Under the pieces are notes generated by a model, which was not told the DNA's origin, searched no databases, and saw only the letters and a list, made by a program, of their open reading frames with translations. This document shows, one piece after another, positions 1-7,865 of a stretch of DNA of 64,000 bases (within the stretch, counting starts at the first letter, position 1; each line of letters starts with the position of its first letter). A program made the position numbers and the translations under genes. This DNA comes from Bradyrhizobium elkanii WSM2783 (GTDB lineage Bacteria; Pseudomonadota; Alphaproteobacteria; Rhizobiales; Xanthobacteraceae): NCBI RefSeq assembly GCF_000472865.1, contig NZ_AXAP01000018.1:1-64000 (forward strand), read 5' to 3'.

Positions 1-148
1 CTTGTCCGATCAGGCTGTCGATATCGACCGCTCGCAGTTCGACCTGGTCGCGCACCGGCTCGCGCAGCCGCGGCGCACCGCGCCGCACTGCTTCGGCCCG
101 TGGCTCCGCTTGTTCCGGCAGCTCTCCAAACAACTCGTCACCAGCCAT
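1..148 (-). CDS. IS1182-like transposase, N-terminal part, runs off the left edge
   Basis: Reading leftwards from an ATG at 148 there are 49 open codons up to the window edge. The peptide begins MMAGDELFGELPEQ when read from the upstream ATG at 151, and continues with PRLREPVRDQVELR and VDIDSLIGQ. An acidic head followed by an Arg-rich stretch, QVELR and a D-x-D-x-LI block is typical of the first 50 residues of IS1182-type (DDE) transposases. A strong Shine-Dalgarno (AGGAGG, about 153-158) sits 6 bases before the ATG at 148, which favours that start. The catalytic DDE residues lie outside the window, so intactness cannot be judged. Family assignment is from memory of the N-terminal pattern. 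The terminal inverted repeat of the element should lie between here and about 220 but was not identified. Confidence 0.6.
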   Translation of the reverse strand, partial: MAGDELFGELPEQAEPRAEAVRRGAPRLREPVRDQVELRAVDIDSLIGQ

Positions 149-224
149 CATCCCCCTCCTGCAAATCAATCCGCGAAGAGAATCACAGCTGCCACGCGCC
201 CGATATAAAAAGATTCACAGTCTC

Positions 225-305
225 GTAGGGTGGGCAAAGCGAAGCGTGCCCACCATCCACGTTCGCTGCAAGAAAGGTGGGCACGCTGCGCTTTGCCCAC
301 CCTAC
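225..305. repeat. palindromic intergenic repeat, GTAGGGTGGGC family, copy 1
   Basis: The arms begin GTAGGGTGGGCAAAGCG and end with the complementary CGCTTTGCCCACCCTAC, with a short unique centre. The whole unit can fold into one long hairpin. A near-identical unit lies at 44954-45034 and a shorter relative at 7811-7845. Confidence 0.85.
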
Positions 306-320
306 AAGACGGTCCCAAAC

Positions 321-355
321 AAAAAGCCGGCGCGATCATCTCGCGCCGGCTTTTT
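321..355 (-). terminator. Rho-independent terminator of the F0 operon
   Basis: A 10 bp perfect GC stem (GCCGGCGCGA and its complement) with a 5-base loop is flanked by five A on the left and five T on the right, so it can work in both directions. It sits 18 bases beyond the stop codon of the b subunit gene and should end the minus-strand atp transcript. Confidence 0.9.
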
Positions 356-373
356 GATTGGCGTTGAAGCCGC

Positions 374-859
374 TCAGTTCAGCTTGGAACGAACCTCGGC
401 GATCCCCTTGGCGAGGAGGTCGTCGGCAATGGGGCCCTTGACCGACTGCGACAGGATGGTGGACGCCGCCGTCACCGCGGCATCCGCCGCAGCAGCACGG
501 ACATCCGCCAGAGCCTGGGCTTCGGCGAGCGCGATCTTGTTCTCGGCGGTCTTGGTCCGCCGCGCGACAAAATCTTCCATCTTCGTCTTGGTTTCAGCCG
601 CGATGCGTTCGGCGTCCGCCTTGGCGCTCGCGACGATTTCCTCCGCCTCGCGCTCGGCAGTCGTGCGCTTGGCCTTGTATTCGGCGAGCAGCTTTGCGGC
701 CTCTTCCTTCAGACGGCGAGCGTCATCGAGTTCGGCCTTGATGCGTTCGCTGCGGTTGTCCAGCGCCTTCAGCACCGTGCGATGGATGCCAAGATAGGCA
801 AACACCACCATCAGGATGACGAAGGCGATCGCAACCCAGGTTTCCGGCTCGGTCAACAT
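374..859 (-). CDS. atpF: F0F1 ATP synthase subunit b
   Basis: 161-residue b subunit of the F0 sector, part of the peripheral stalk that holds F1 static against the rotating c ring. One N-terminal membrane helix (about residues 8-27) is followed by a long charged, Ala-rich helix rich in Glu, Lys and Arg (about 30-140), which is the dimerising coiled coil. The length is normal for alphaproteobacterial b. Its ATG overlaps the stop codon of the preceding b' gene by one base (TGATG at 857-861), implying translational coupling. It is the last gene of atpI-atpB-atpE-b'-b and is followed directly by a strong terminator. The F1 genes are not in this window, as is usual for alphaproteobacteria, where F0 and F1 operons are separate. 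Confidence 0.96.
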   Translation of the reverse strand: MLTEPETWVAIAFVILMVVFAYLGIHRTVLKALDNRSERIKAELDDARRLKEEAAKLLAEYKAKRTTAEREAEEIVASAKADAERIAAETKTKMEDFVARRTKTAENKIALAEAQALADVRAAAADAAVTAASTILSQSVKGPIADDLLAKGIAEVRSKLN

Positions 860-1428
860 CAGGCTTGTCCCTTCAGCGAGGCGTCGACGGCGCTGTTCAC
901 AGCAGCGCCATCCGGCACAGCGCCGGTCAGCCGCTGCACGATCGCGGTCGCCGCATCCGCCGCAATGCCGCGGACATTGCTCATCGCCGTCGCCCGTGTC
1001 GCCGCGATGGTTTTCTCGGCGTCGTGGAGTTTGGCCGTAAGCTTGTCCTCCAGCACCTTGCGTTCGGCTTCGGAGGCCGCGTTCAGCTTCTCGCGGGTCT
1101 CGTTGCTGATGGCCTGAGCGCGGGAGCGCGCGGCCGCCAGGTCGTTCTCATAGGCCTTCAGCGCAGCGGCGGACTCATCCTTGAGCTTCTGCGCGTCCGC
1201 CAAATCGCCCTCGATCATGTTCTGGCGCGCTTCGATCACGCCGCCGACACGTGGCAGCGCGAAGCGCGACACAATGATGTAGAGCGCGACAAAGGCGACA
1301 GCCAGCGACACCAGTTGCGAGGCGTAGGTGGACGAATCGAACGGAGGGAAAGCTCCGCCGTGGCCGCCATCGGCTTCGGTGTGGGCGCCGGCCTTCTGGC
1401 CTGATTTTTCGCCATGACTCTCAGCCAT
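859..1428 (-). CDS. atpF2: F0F1 ATP synthase subunit b'
   Basis: 189-residue second b-type stalk subunit (b'). A Gly/His-rich cytoplasmic N-terminus of about 30 residues precedes a single membrane segment (about residues 38-57). A long Ala/Glu/Lys coiled coil follows. Two non-identical b subunits that form a heterodimeric stalk are typical of photosynthetic bacteria and alphaproteobacteria. It lies 57 bases downstream of the c-subunit gene and overlaps the b gene by one base. b' and b are weakly similar to each other, so the order (b' nearest atpE) is taken from the usual alphaproteobacterial arrangement and from the longer N-terminus here. The gene symbol varies in the literature. Confidence 0.93.
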   Translation of the reverse strand: MAESHGEKSGQKAGAHTEADGGHGGAFPPFDSSTYASQLVSLAVAFVALYIIVSRFALPRVGGVIEARQNMIEGDLADAQKLKDESAAALKAYENDLAAARSRAQAISNETREKLNAASEAERKVLEDKLTAKLHDAEKTIAATRATAMSNVRGIAADAATAIVQRLTGAVPDGAAVNSAVDASLKGQA

Positions 1429-1485
1429 GGAGTTCTCCTGTAGCTGTCACGGACGCCGCCCGCAGGCGGCGCAAGAGTGTACCGC

Positions 1486-1716
1486 TCAGAGCGGAACGAA
1501 CAGCAAGAGCAACGCGATCAGCAGCGAGAAGATGCCGAGCGCTTCGGTCACGGCGAAGCCGAAGATCAGGTTGCCGAACTGGCCCTGGGCGGCGGACGGA
1601 TTGCGCACCGCGGCGGCAAGATAATTGCCGAAGATGACGCCCACGCCGACGCCCGCACCGCCCATGCCGATGCACGCGATGCCCGCGCCGATAAGTTTAG
1701 CTGCTGCCGGTTCCAT
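1486..1716 (-). CDS. atpE: F0F1 ATP synthase subunit c
   Basis: 76-residue proteolipid that forms the proton-driven rotor ring. Two hydrophobic hairpin helices are present. The first contains the Gly-rich packing motif (GMGGAGVGVGVIFG, about residues 17-30). The polar loop holds RNP (38-40), and the second helix carries the essential proton-binding carboxylate Glu58 in FAVTEALGIF. The Glu at this position and the length match the family. It sits between the a-subunit gene (52 bases upstream) and b'. High-level expression relative to its neighbours is expected because the ring needs many copies, and a good ribosome site (GGAGCAA) precedes the ATG. Confidence 0.97.
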   Translation of the reverse strand: MEPAAAKLIGAGIACIGMGGAGVGVGVIFGNYLAAAVRNPSAAQGQFGNLIFGFAVTEALGIFSLLIALLLLFVPL

Positions 1717-1768
1717 AGTTTGCTCCTTGGAGAGAAAGACAGATGTGGGTGGAAATTCCCCGGACCGC

Positions 1769-2518
1769 TCAGTGTCCCGGATGAATGGCGTCGTTGAGGT
1801 AGATGCAGGTCAGGATCGCAAACACATAGGCTTGCAGGAAAGCGACCAGCAATTCGAGGGCGGTCAATGCGACCGTGAGGGCGAGCGGCATCACGCCGCC
1901 GAGCCAACCGACGGCGCCGAGCGAGACGCCGAGCATCGCGACGAAACCCGCAAACACCTTCAGCGCGATATGGCCGGCCAGCATGTTGGCAAACAGACGC
2001 ACGCTGTGCGAGACCGGCCGCAGGAAGAACGACAGGATCTCGATGAACATGACCAGCGGCAGGATGTAGATCGGCACGCCGGACGGCACGAAAATCTTGA
2101 AGAACTTCAGCCCGTTCTTGTAGACGCCGTAGATCAGGACGGTGAAGAACACCAGCAGCGCGAGCGCGGCGGTGACGATCAGGTGGCTCGAAATCGTGAA
2201 CGTGTAGGGGATGATGCCCACGAGGTTCGAGACGCAGATGAACATGAACAGCGAGAAGATCAGCGGGAAGAACTTCATGCCTTCCGCGCCGGCGGTGCTG
2301 CGGATGGTGCTGGCGACGAACTCGTAAGAGATTTCGGCGACCGACTGCAGGCGCCCCGGAACCAGTTGCCGGCCGCTCGCCAGCATCAGCACCGAGATCA
2401 ACGCTACCGCCACGAACATGTAGAGCGTCGAATTGGTGAAGGCGATCGTGTGATTGCCGATATGGCCGATCGTGAAGAGGGGCTCGATATTGAACTGGTG
2501 GATCGGATCGATTTTCAT
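1769..2518 (-). CDS. atpB: F0F1 ATP synthase subunit a
   Basis: 249-residue polytopic subunit a, which supplies the two proton half-channels and faces the c ring. Five to six hydrophobic helices are visible. The segment SHSVRLFANMLAGH contains the conserved arginine essential for proton translocation, followed by Asn and His of the same helix. The N-terminus (KIDPIHQFNIEPL) matches the alphaproteobacterial type. Second gene of the F0 operon, 71 bases after atpI. Confidence 0.97.
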   Translation of the reverse strand: MKIDPIHQFNIEPLFTIGHIGNHTIAFTNSTLYMFVAVALISVLMLASGRQLVPGRLQSVAEISYEFVASTIRSTAGAEGMKFFPLIFSLFMFICVSNLVGIIPYTFTISSHLIVTAALALLVFFTVLIYGVYKNGLKFFKIFVPSGVPIYILPLVMFIEILSFFLRPVSHSVRLFANMLAGHIALKVFAGFVAMLGVSLGAVGWLGGVMPLALTVALTALELLVAFLQAYVFAILTCIYLNDAIHPGH

Positions 2519-2589
2519 CCGCGCGGCTCTTGGTCCCCCGGCTTATCCGCCGGCAATCGAATTACAGATGTCGTGACTTCCGCCAGAAC

Positions 2590-2961
2590 TCAGCGCTTGC
2601 CTGAGGCCACGCCTGCAGACCTCACCACGTTGACCACGCCGGCCGTGAAGCCGAGCAGCAGGAACACGATGAGACCGAACGGCGATGTCGACAGTAGACG
2701 GTCGAATCCCCAGCCAATCGCCGCCCCGACGACAACGCCCGCGACCAATTCCGAGGAAAGGCGGAAGCCGAGCGCCATCGCCGAAGCTCTGGCCGCACCG
2801 TCTCCGCTTTCAGTTCCGGATTGATCAGTCCTGATTTTGCGGCTGTCGCGAATTTCGGACAACCGATGATCCAGACTTCCGAGCCTTGCGGAAAGCGCAG
2901 CTTCGTCGGACGACGACTGGTCGCGATTTCCACTTGCGTTGTCGTTTTTGTTTTCCGCCAT
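2590..2961 (-). CDS. atpI: ATP synthase accessory protein AtpI
   Basis: 123-residue AtpI-type protein, first gene of the F0 operon. A hydrophilic, acidic and Ser-rich N-terminal half is followed by two membrane helices (around ELVAGVVVGAAIGWGFD and FGLIVFLLLGFTAGVVNV). In other bacteria AtpI assists c-ring assembly and possibly Mg uptake. I chose the ATG at 2961 (MAENKND). An in-frame ATG 18 codons upstream would add a non-conserved looking extension, and no strong Shine-Dalgarno decides between them. Confidence 0.85.
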   Translation of the reverse strand: MAENKNDNASGNRDQSSSDEAALSARLGSLDHRLSEIRDSRKIRTDQSGTESGDGAARASAMALGFRLSSELVAGVVVGAAIGWGFDRLLSTSPFGLIVFLLLGFTAGVVNVVRSAGVASGKR

Positions 2962-3233
2962 GCGGCAGACACTAAACGATGCTGCGGTTGATGGAAATTG
3001 CGCCGCCACCCTCAAAAGCCGCGCGGACCATACTTACCGTGTCCGATCAAGTCAAGATTGCGTAACAACCAGTTAGCGCATTGATTCGATTGCACTTCTT
3101 TGGAGATATTCCAGATGTCTGCGACCTGTCATCGCAACGCAACAGCCGACATTCAGGCCGCGGCGGTCTTGCACCGGTCGGGGCGCTCTGTTGGGATGGG
3201 CGCATCGTCGCACCAATCCCGCTCGGAGCCGCC

Positions 3234-3857
3234 ATGTCGCGCCAGGTCGACTACTACTTCTCGTTTCAATCTCCCTGGGCCTATATCGGCGACCGGCCGT
3301 TCCGCGATCTCGTCACTGGCTTTGATCTCAAGGTGAACTACAAGCCTGTGGTGCTGGTCGACCTGTTCTCGGAGACGGGCGGCTTGCCGCTGCTCAAGCG
3401 CCACCCGGTGCGGCAACGTTATCGGATGGTGGAATTGCAGCGCTGGCGCGACCGGCGCGGATTGCAGTTTCATCTGAGACCCGCGCACTGGCCGTTCAAT
3501 GCCCGCCTTGCCGACGGCGCGGTTATCGCTGCGATTGAGCTGGGGCTCGATCCCGATGCTTTCCTGAAGCGCGGTTTTGTCGCGGTCTGGGAGGATCAGC
3601 TCGATCTCGCCGATCCCGCGACGGTGGCGCGCCTCGCCGACGAAGCGGGCCTGCCCGGCAGCAAGCTGGTGGAACGTTCCGCCTCGGAGGCGATCAGCGC
3701 CACCTATGAGCAGAACCGTCAGGATGCGATAACGGCCGATGTATTCGGCTCGCCCGCCTATGTGCTCGATGGCGAGGTGTTTTGGGGGCAGGACCGGTTG
3801 GATTTGCTCGCCGATGCATTGAAGTCGGGCAGGCCGCCCTATACGTCGGATATATAG
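3234..3857 (+). CDS. DsbA-fold 2-hydroxychromene-2-carboxylate isomerase family protein
   Basis: 207-residue protein of the kappa-GST/DsbA-like superfamily. It begins SRQVDYYFSFQSPWAY, the HCCA-isomerase start in which Ser of FxSPWAY replaces the DsbA Cys and binds glutathione. The C-terminal part has VFGSPAYVLDGEVFWGQDRLD, the usual FGxPx(Y/F)xxxGxxFWGxDRL signature. Members isomerise 2-hydroxychromene-2-carboxylate in naphthalene breakdown or catalyse glutathione-dependent isomerisation of unknown substrates. No other aromatic-degradation genes flank it, so the substrate is unknown. The start at 3234 has GGAG five bases upstream; the open frame extends 51 codons further but without similarity. 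Confidence 0.85.
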   Translation: MSRQVDYYFSFQSPWAYIGDRPFRDLVTGFDLKVNYKPVVLVDLFSETGGLPLLKRHPVRQRYRMVELQRWRDRRGLQFHLRPAHWPFNARLADGAVIAAIELGLDPDAFLKRGFVAVWEDQLDLADPATVARLADEAGLPGSKLVERSASEAISATYEQNRQDAITADVFGSPAYVLDGEVFWGQDRLDLLADALKSGRPPYTSDI

Positions 3858-3893
3858 GGGCGCGGCATTCTTTTCTGAGTCGGGAGCACGCCG

Positions 3894-4412
3894 ATGCGCC
3901 ACGCGACGTCTTCATCAAGAGTCCCCGCCGTCCTCGCGGTCGTAGTGTTGAGCCTGAGCGGCACAGCCTTTGCTCAATCCCGGCCGGATACCGAGAACGG
4001 CCGCTACGCGTTGTCGACCACCACCGATGGCGTGCTGCGGCTCGACACGCGGACCGGCACGGTCTCAACCTGCAACAATAATTCGGGTACGGGCTGGGCC
4101 TGCTATGCCGTGCCCGACGAGCGCGCCGCGATGGACGCGGAAATCGGCCGGCTGCAGGCCGAGAACGAGACGCTCAAGGCCGAGCTCGCGCAGCGCGATC
4201 AGGCCGCCACCGGCAAGACCGACGAGGCGCTGCCGAAATCGGACTCGCTGAAGAAAAGCGAACCGAAGGTCGCCGAGGGCGGGCGCAGGATCGAAATCCC
4301 GTTGCCGAGCGATCAGGATATGGATCGCGTGATGTCCTTCCTCGAACGCGCCTGGCGCCGCCTGGTCGAGATGGCCAACCGCGTGCAGCGCGACACGTCA
4401 GGGAAGATTTAG
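3894..4412 (+). CDS. secreted hypothetical protein with coiled coil
   Basis: 172-residue protein with a clear Sec signal peptide (hydrophobic VLAVVVLSLSGTAFAQ, cleavage after AFA about residue 27). A short domain with YALSTTTDGVLRLDTRTGTVSTC and GWACYAVPDERAA follows; the two Cys could form a disulfide. Next comes a predicted coiled coil (about residues 75-100, leucine/glutamate rich) and a C-terminal amphipathic segment (MDRVMSFLERAWRRLVEM). The start has GGGAG 9 bases upstream. Likely periplasmic. Family function unknown. It lies 36 bases after the isomerase gene and 20 bases before yjbQ, so the three may be co-transcribed. Confidence 0.75.
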   Translation: MRHATSSSRVPAVLAVVVLSLSGTAFAQSRPDTENGRYALSTTTDGVLRLDTRTGTVSTCNNNSGTGWACYAVPDERAAMDAEIGRLQAENETLKAELAQRDQAATGKTDEALPKSDSLKKSEPKVAEGGRRIEIPLPSDQDMDRVMSFLERAWRRLVEMANRVQRDTSGKI

Positions 4413-4432
4413 TTTGGCAAGGTAGGTCCTTC

Positions 4433-4906
4433 ATGACCTCGACCCGATCACTCTCGCGCAGCGCTCCATCAACCGTCAGTGCCACCACCGTCGTGTCATC
4501 GCTACTGACCGTACACACGTCGGGCGTCGGCTTCACCAACCTCACCTCGGAAGTCGCAAAATTCCTGCGCGAGGCGCGCGGGGCGGAGGGGCAAGTGACG
4601 CTGTTCATCCGCCACACCTCGGCATCGCTCACCATCCAGGAGAATGCCGATCCGACCGTGCTCGAGGATCTCCTCACCGTGCTGCGCCGCCTGGCGCCGG
4701 AGAATGGCGGATGGCGCCATGACACCGAAGGTCCTGACGACATGCCGGCGCATATCAAGACCATGCTGACGTCGACCTCGCTCCAGGTTCCGGTGCTGGA
4801 TGGCGAGCTCGCGCTCGGCACCTGGCAGGCGATCTACCTGATCGAGCATCGCACGAGGCCGCATCAGCGCGAGGTCGTGCTGCAGTTCATCGGCAGCATC
4901 AAGTAG
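4433..4906 (+). CDS. YjbQ family protein (UPF0047)
   Basis: 157-residue YjbQ/UPF0047 protein. After a variable N-terminus of about 20 residues it shows the family blocks: VTLFIRHTSASLTIQENADP, then HDTEGPDDMPAHIKTMLT, LDGELALGTWQAIYLIEHR and a C-terminal REVVLQFIG. The conserved His residues probably bind metal or phosphate. Some members have low thiamine-phosphate synthase activity in vitro, but the physiological role is unsettled. No thiamine genes are nearby. Confidence 0.92.
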   Translation: MTSTRSLSRSAPSTVSATTVVSSLLTVHTSGVGFTNLTSEVAKFLREARGAEGQVTLFIRHTSASLTIQENADPTVLEDLLTVLRRLAPENGGWRHDTEGPDDMPAHIKTMLTSTSLQVPVLDGELALGTWQAIYLIEHRTRPHQREVVLQFIGSIK

Positions 4907-4926
4907 AGGCGACGCGGTCTGGCTGG

Positions 4927-5050
4927 TTCACCTCTCCCGCTTGCGGGAGAGGTCGGCGCGTCAGCGCCGGGTGAGGGTTCTCTCCCCACCGGCAGTCCCA
5001 ATGCGGAGGCACCCCCACCCCAGCCCTCCCCCGCAAGCGGGAGAGGGAGC
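4927..5050. repeat. compound palindromic repeat, CTCTCCC...GGGAGAGG family, copy 1
   Basis: Two GC-rich palindromes (one at each end, built on CTCTCCCGCTTGCGGGAGAGG) flank GGGTGAGGG and an inverted CCCCACCCCAGCCCTCCC. Related compound units occur at 41258-41415 and 47458-47672. It lies between convergent genes. Confidence 0.8.
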
Positions 5051-5086
5051 GCAGCATCGATCGGGGATGCAATTCGATCCAAACAA

Positions 5087-5116
5087 GATCGGCCGCGGAT
5101 CGCTCCGCGGCCGATC
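5087..5116 (-). terminator. probable Rho-independent terminator of the MFS transporter gene
   Basis: A perfect 12 bp stem (GATCGGCCGCGG and its complement) with a 6-base loop. On the minus strand it is followed by the moderately U-rich TTGTTTGG. It lies 28 bases beyond the transporter stop codon. Confidence 0.65.
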
Positions 5117-5144
5117 GAGCAAGCGCTGAAAAGCGCGCTTCGTC

Positions 5145-6809
5145 TCAGGTCTTGCTGATATCGACGTCCTTGGTCTCCGGCAGGAACAGGAAGCCAACCA
5201 CCGCGGTGATTGCCGCGAAGATGATCGGGTACCAGAGGCCGGCATAGATGTCGCCGGTCGAGGCCACGATCGCGAACGCGGTCGCCGGCAGCAAGCCGCC
5301 GAACCAGCCGTTGCCGATGTGGTAGGGCAGCGACATCGAGGTATAGCGGATGCGGGTCGGGAACAGTTCGACCAGCATGGCGGCGATCGGGCCGTAGACC
5401 ATGGTGACGAAGATCACCAGGATGAACAACAACCCGATCACGGCCGCGACCTGCGGACGGAAGATGTCGAAGGGATTCGACATCTTCACGATGCCGGCGT
5501 CACCCGTCTTCGGATAGCCCGCCGCCTGGATCGCCGCCAGCACCGCCGGATTGGAAGTCTTGGCGTCGGCATAAGGCACTTCCTTGCCATTGACCACGAC
5601 CTTGACGCCGGAGCCGGCCGGGCCTGGTGTCGTCGCGTACTTCACCGACGACTGCGCGAGGTAGGCACGGGCAGTGTCGCACGGCGCGGTAAAGACGCGG
5701 GTGCCGACTGGGTTGAACAGATCGCCGCAGCCTGCGGGATCGGCCACGACTTCGACCTTGGTGGATTCGATCGCCTTCTCCAGCGCCGGGTTGGCGTTGG
5801 TGGTGATCATCTTGAAGATCGGGATAAAGGTCAGCGCCGCGATCGCGCAGCCGGCGAGGATGATCGGCTTGCGGCCGATCCTGTCGGACAGCGCGCCGAA
5901 CACGATGAAGAAACCGGTGCCGAGCAGCAGCGACCAGGCGATCAGGAGGTTGGCGGTATAGCCGTCGACCTTCAGGATCGATTGCAGGAAGAACAGCGCA
6001 TAGAACTGGCCGGTGTACCAGACCACGCCCTGGCCCATGGTGCCGCCGATCAGGGCGAGCAGCACGATCTTGGCGTTGGCCCAGTTGGCGAAGGCTTCGG
6101 TCAGCGGTGCCTTGGAGCTCTTGCCCTCGTCCTTCATGCGCTGGAACACCGGCGATTCGTTCAACCGTAGCCGGATCCAGACGGAGATGCCGAGCAGCAG
6201 CACCGACACCAGGAACGGAATGCGCCAGCCCCATTCCGCGAACGCCTGTTCGCCGGTCGCGGTGCGCGTGAACAGGATCACCAGCAGCGAGAGGAACAGG
6301 CCGAGCGTGGCGGTGGTCTGGATGAAGGAGGTGTAGTAGCCGCGCTTGCCCTGCGGGGAATGCTCGGCGACATAGGTTGCTGCACCGCCATATTCGCCGC
6401 CAAGCGCAAGGCCCTGCAGCAGGCGCAACGCGATCAGGATGACCGGCGCGGCGATACCGATGGTGGCGGCGTTGGGCAACAGGCCGACGATGAAGGTCGA
6501 CAGGCCCATGATCAGGATGGTCACAAGGAATGTGTATTTGCGGCCGACGATGTCGCCGACGCGGCCGAACACGATGGCGCCGAACGGACGCACCAGGAAG
6601 CCGGCGGCGAAGGCCAGCAGGGCGAAGATGTCGCGAGTCGCCGGCGGATAGGCCGAGAAGAACTCCGCGCCGATGATGCTGGCCAGCGATCCGTACAGGT
6701 AGAAATCGTACCACTCGAAGACGGTGCCGAGCGAGGAGGCAAGGATGACGAAGCGTTCATCCTTCGTCATCCCGGCGCGGCGCGCCGAACTTGCAGTCAT
6801 TGTGGACAT
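5145..6809 (-). CDS. MFS transporter, metabolite:H+ symporter type, with a long periplasmic loop
   Basis: 554-residue major facilitator protein. The first helix carries FEWYDFYLYGSLA, which marks the metabolite:H+ symporter branch (ProP/ShiA-like). The loop 2-3 motif GRVGDIVGRKYTF and its C-half counterpart GALSDRIGRKPIILAG are both present. About 115 residues are inserted between the eighth and ninth helices, including two Cys (DPAGCGDLF and APCDTARAY) and topologically periplasmic; ordinary members are about 430-450 residues. The substrate is unknown, possibly a carboxylate. Start chosen at 6809, where GGGGGGA lies about 10 bases upstream; ATGs at 6827, 6818 and 6800 are alternatives. It is divergent from the response-regulator gene at 7119. 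Confidence 0.88.
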   Translation of the reverse strand: MSTMTASSARRAGMTKDERFVILASSLGTVFEWYDFYLYGSLASIIGAEFFSAYPPATRDIFALLAFAAGFLVRPFGAIVFGRVGDIVGRKYTFLVTILIMGLSTFIVGLLPNAATIGIAAPVILIALRLLQGLALGGEYGGAATYVAEHSPQGKRGYYTSFIQTTATLGLFLSLLVILFTRTATGEQAFAEWGWRIPFLVSVLLLGISVWIRLRLNESPVFQRMKDEGKSSKAPLTEAFANWANAKIVLLALIGGTMGQGVVWYTGQFYALFFLQSILKVDGYTANLLIAWSLLLGTGFFIVFGALSDRIGRKPIILAGCAIAALTFIPIFKMITTNANPALEKAIESTKVEVVADPAGCGDLFNPVGTRVFTAPCDTARAYLAQSSVKYATTPGPAGSGVKVVVNGKEVPYADAKTSNPAVLAAIQAAGYPKTGDAGIVKMSNPFDIFRPQVAAVIGLLFILVIFVTMVYGPIAAMLVELFPTRIRYTSMSLPYHIGNGWFGGLLPATAFAIVASTGDIYAGLWYPIIFAAITAVVGFLFLPETKDVDISKT

Positions 6810-7118
6810 CTGGATCATTCCCCCCAAATTATTGCTGCTGAACTCGCCTGCCGAGTTCGGCCGGATGAGCTACGGGCTTCGAAAGAGGGTAACATCGCGG
6901 CAAAAGCCGCCCCAATACGACTTTCGGCCCTCTTCACGCCCTTCCACGCCGCGAGGAACTGTCGGTCGCGCGATCCCGATCTGGATTCGACGCGCGTGTT
7001 GCGATGCACAAGCGCGCGCATTAACTGCTTCGACAGACGGTAGAATTACGGCTTGCACGCAGCCTTCGCTCGGAGGACAAGGGAAAAAAGGGGGCGGCGA
7101 CCCGCTCAAGAGATACCG
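6810..7118. promoter_or_regulatory. divergent intergenic region between transporter and response regulator
   Basis: About 309 bases without a convincing gene. It must carry the promoters of both the minus-strand MFS gene and the plus-strand LuxR-type regulator. No clear operator or sigma-54 element was recognised. Confidence 0.5.
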
Positions 7119-7793
7119 ATGACTGCTGCTGTCCAGACCCATCTTGTCATCGCCGATGACCATCCGCTGTTCCGCGATGCGCTGCGGCAGGCGGTCGCGA
7201 GCGTCGTCAGTTCGGCTGCCATTACCGAAGCAGGTTCGTTCGACGAGCTCACCGCCTTGCTCGAGAAGGACGCCGACGTTGACCTTATTCTGCTCGATCT
7301 GACCATGCCGGGGATCAGCGGCTTCTCCGGCCTGATCTATCTGCGCGCGCAATATCCGGCGATCCCGGTGGTGATCGTATCAGCCAGCGATGATGCCACC
7401 ACGATCCGCCGCTCGCTCGACTTCGGCGCGTCGGGTTTCATCCCGAAGCGCTTCGGCGTCGACACGCTGCGCGATGCCATCATGAAGGTGATGGACGGCG
7501 ACGTCTGGGTTCCCGCCGACACCGACCTGTCATCCGCCGGCGATCCCGAGATGGCGCGGCTGCGCGACCGGCTGGTGACGCTGACGCCGCAACAGGTGCG
7601 CGTCCTGATGATGCTGTCGGAGGGTTTGCTCAACAAGCAGATCGCCTACGAGCTCGGCGTTTCCGAGGCCACCATCAAGGCGCATGTATCAGCAATCCTG
7701 CAAAAGCTCGGCGTCGAAAGCCGCACCCAGGCCGTGATCGCCGCCGCCAAGATCGCCGGCGGCCAATGGCGCCAGGGCACGCCGCAGGTGTGA
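7119..7793 (+). CDS. LuxR/FixJ-type response regulator (CrbR-like)
   Basis: 224-residue two-component regulator. The receiver domain (about residues 7-125) has the acidic pair in IADDHPLFRDAL, the phospho-acceptor Asp in LILLDLTMPGISG, the Ser of VIVSASDD and the Lys of FIPKRFG. The C-terminal LuxR HTH (about 155-215) has LTPQQVRVLMMLSEGLLNKQIAYELGVS. The ATG at 7119 directly starts the receiver. It lies a few hundred bases from the end of a symporter-type hybrid kinase gene (8619-12128), and together they resemble the CrbS/CrbR acetate-switch pair, which activates acetyl-CoA synthetase genes in other bacteria. The pairing is inferred from proximity and kinase architecture. Confidence 0.9.
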   Translation: MTAAVQTHLVIADDHPLFRDALRQAVASVVSSAAITEAGSFDELTALLEKDADVDLILLDLTMPGISGFSGLIYLRAQYPAIPVVIVSASDDATTIRRSLDFGASGFIPKRFGVDTLRDAIMKVMDGDVWVPADTDLSSAGDPEMARLRDRLVTLTPQQVRVLMMLSEGLLNKQIAYELGVSEATIKAHVSAILQKLGVESRTQAVIAAAKIAGGQWRQGTPQV

Positions 7794-7810
7794 TCAGCCA
7801 CCGCTGAATT

Positions 7811-7845
7811 GTAGGGTGGTCAAAGCTTCGCTTTGACCACCCTAC
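7811..7845. repeat. short palindromic repeat related to the GTAGGGTGGGC family
   Basis: A perfect hairpin: GTAGGGTGGTCAAAG, a 5-base centre and CTTTGACCACCCTAC. It is a shorter relative of the units at 225-305 and 44954-45034. It lies 18 bases after the response-regulator stop codon and could also end that transcript, though no U tract follows. Confidence 0.85.
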
Positions 7846-7865
7846 GCGTCTGCCCGGCGGCATCG

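Noticed and set aside
225..305. Palindromic repeats considered as CRISPR units
   Set aside because: The units are single, long and hairpin-forming, without regular spacing or spacers, and no cas genes are present.
1625..2824. Long plus-strand open frame of 399 codons opposite atpB/atpE
   Set aside because: It is antisense to well-recognised ATP synthase genes and its composition (Asp/Arg/His/Gln rich) is the usual shadow of GC-rich codon bias.
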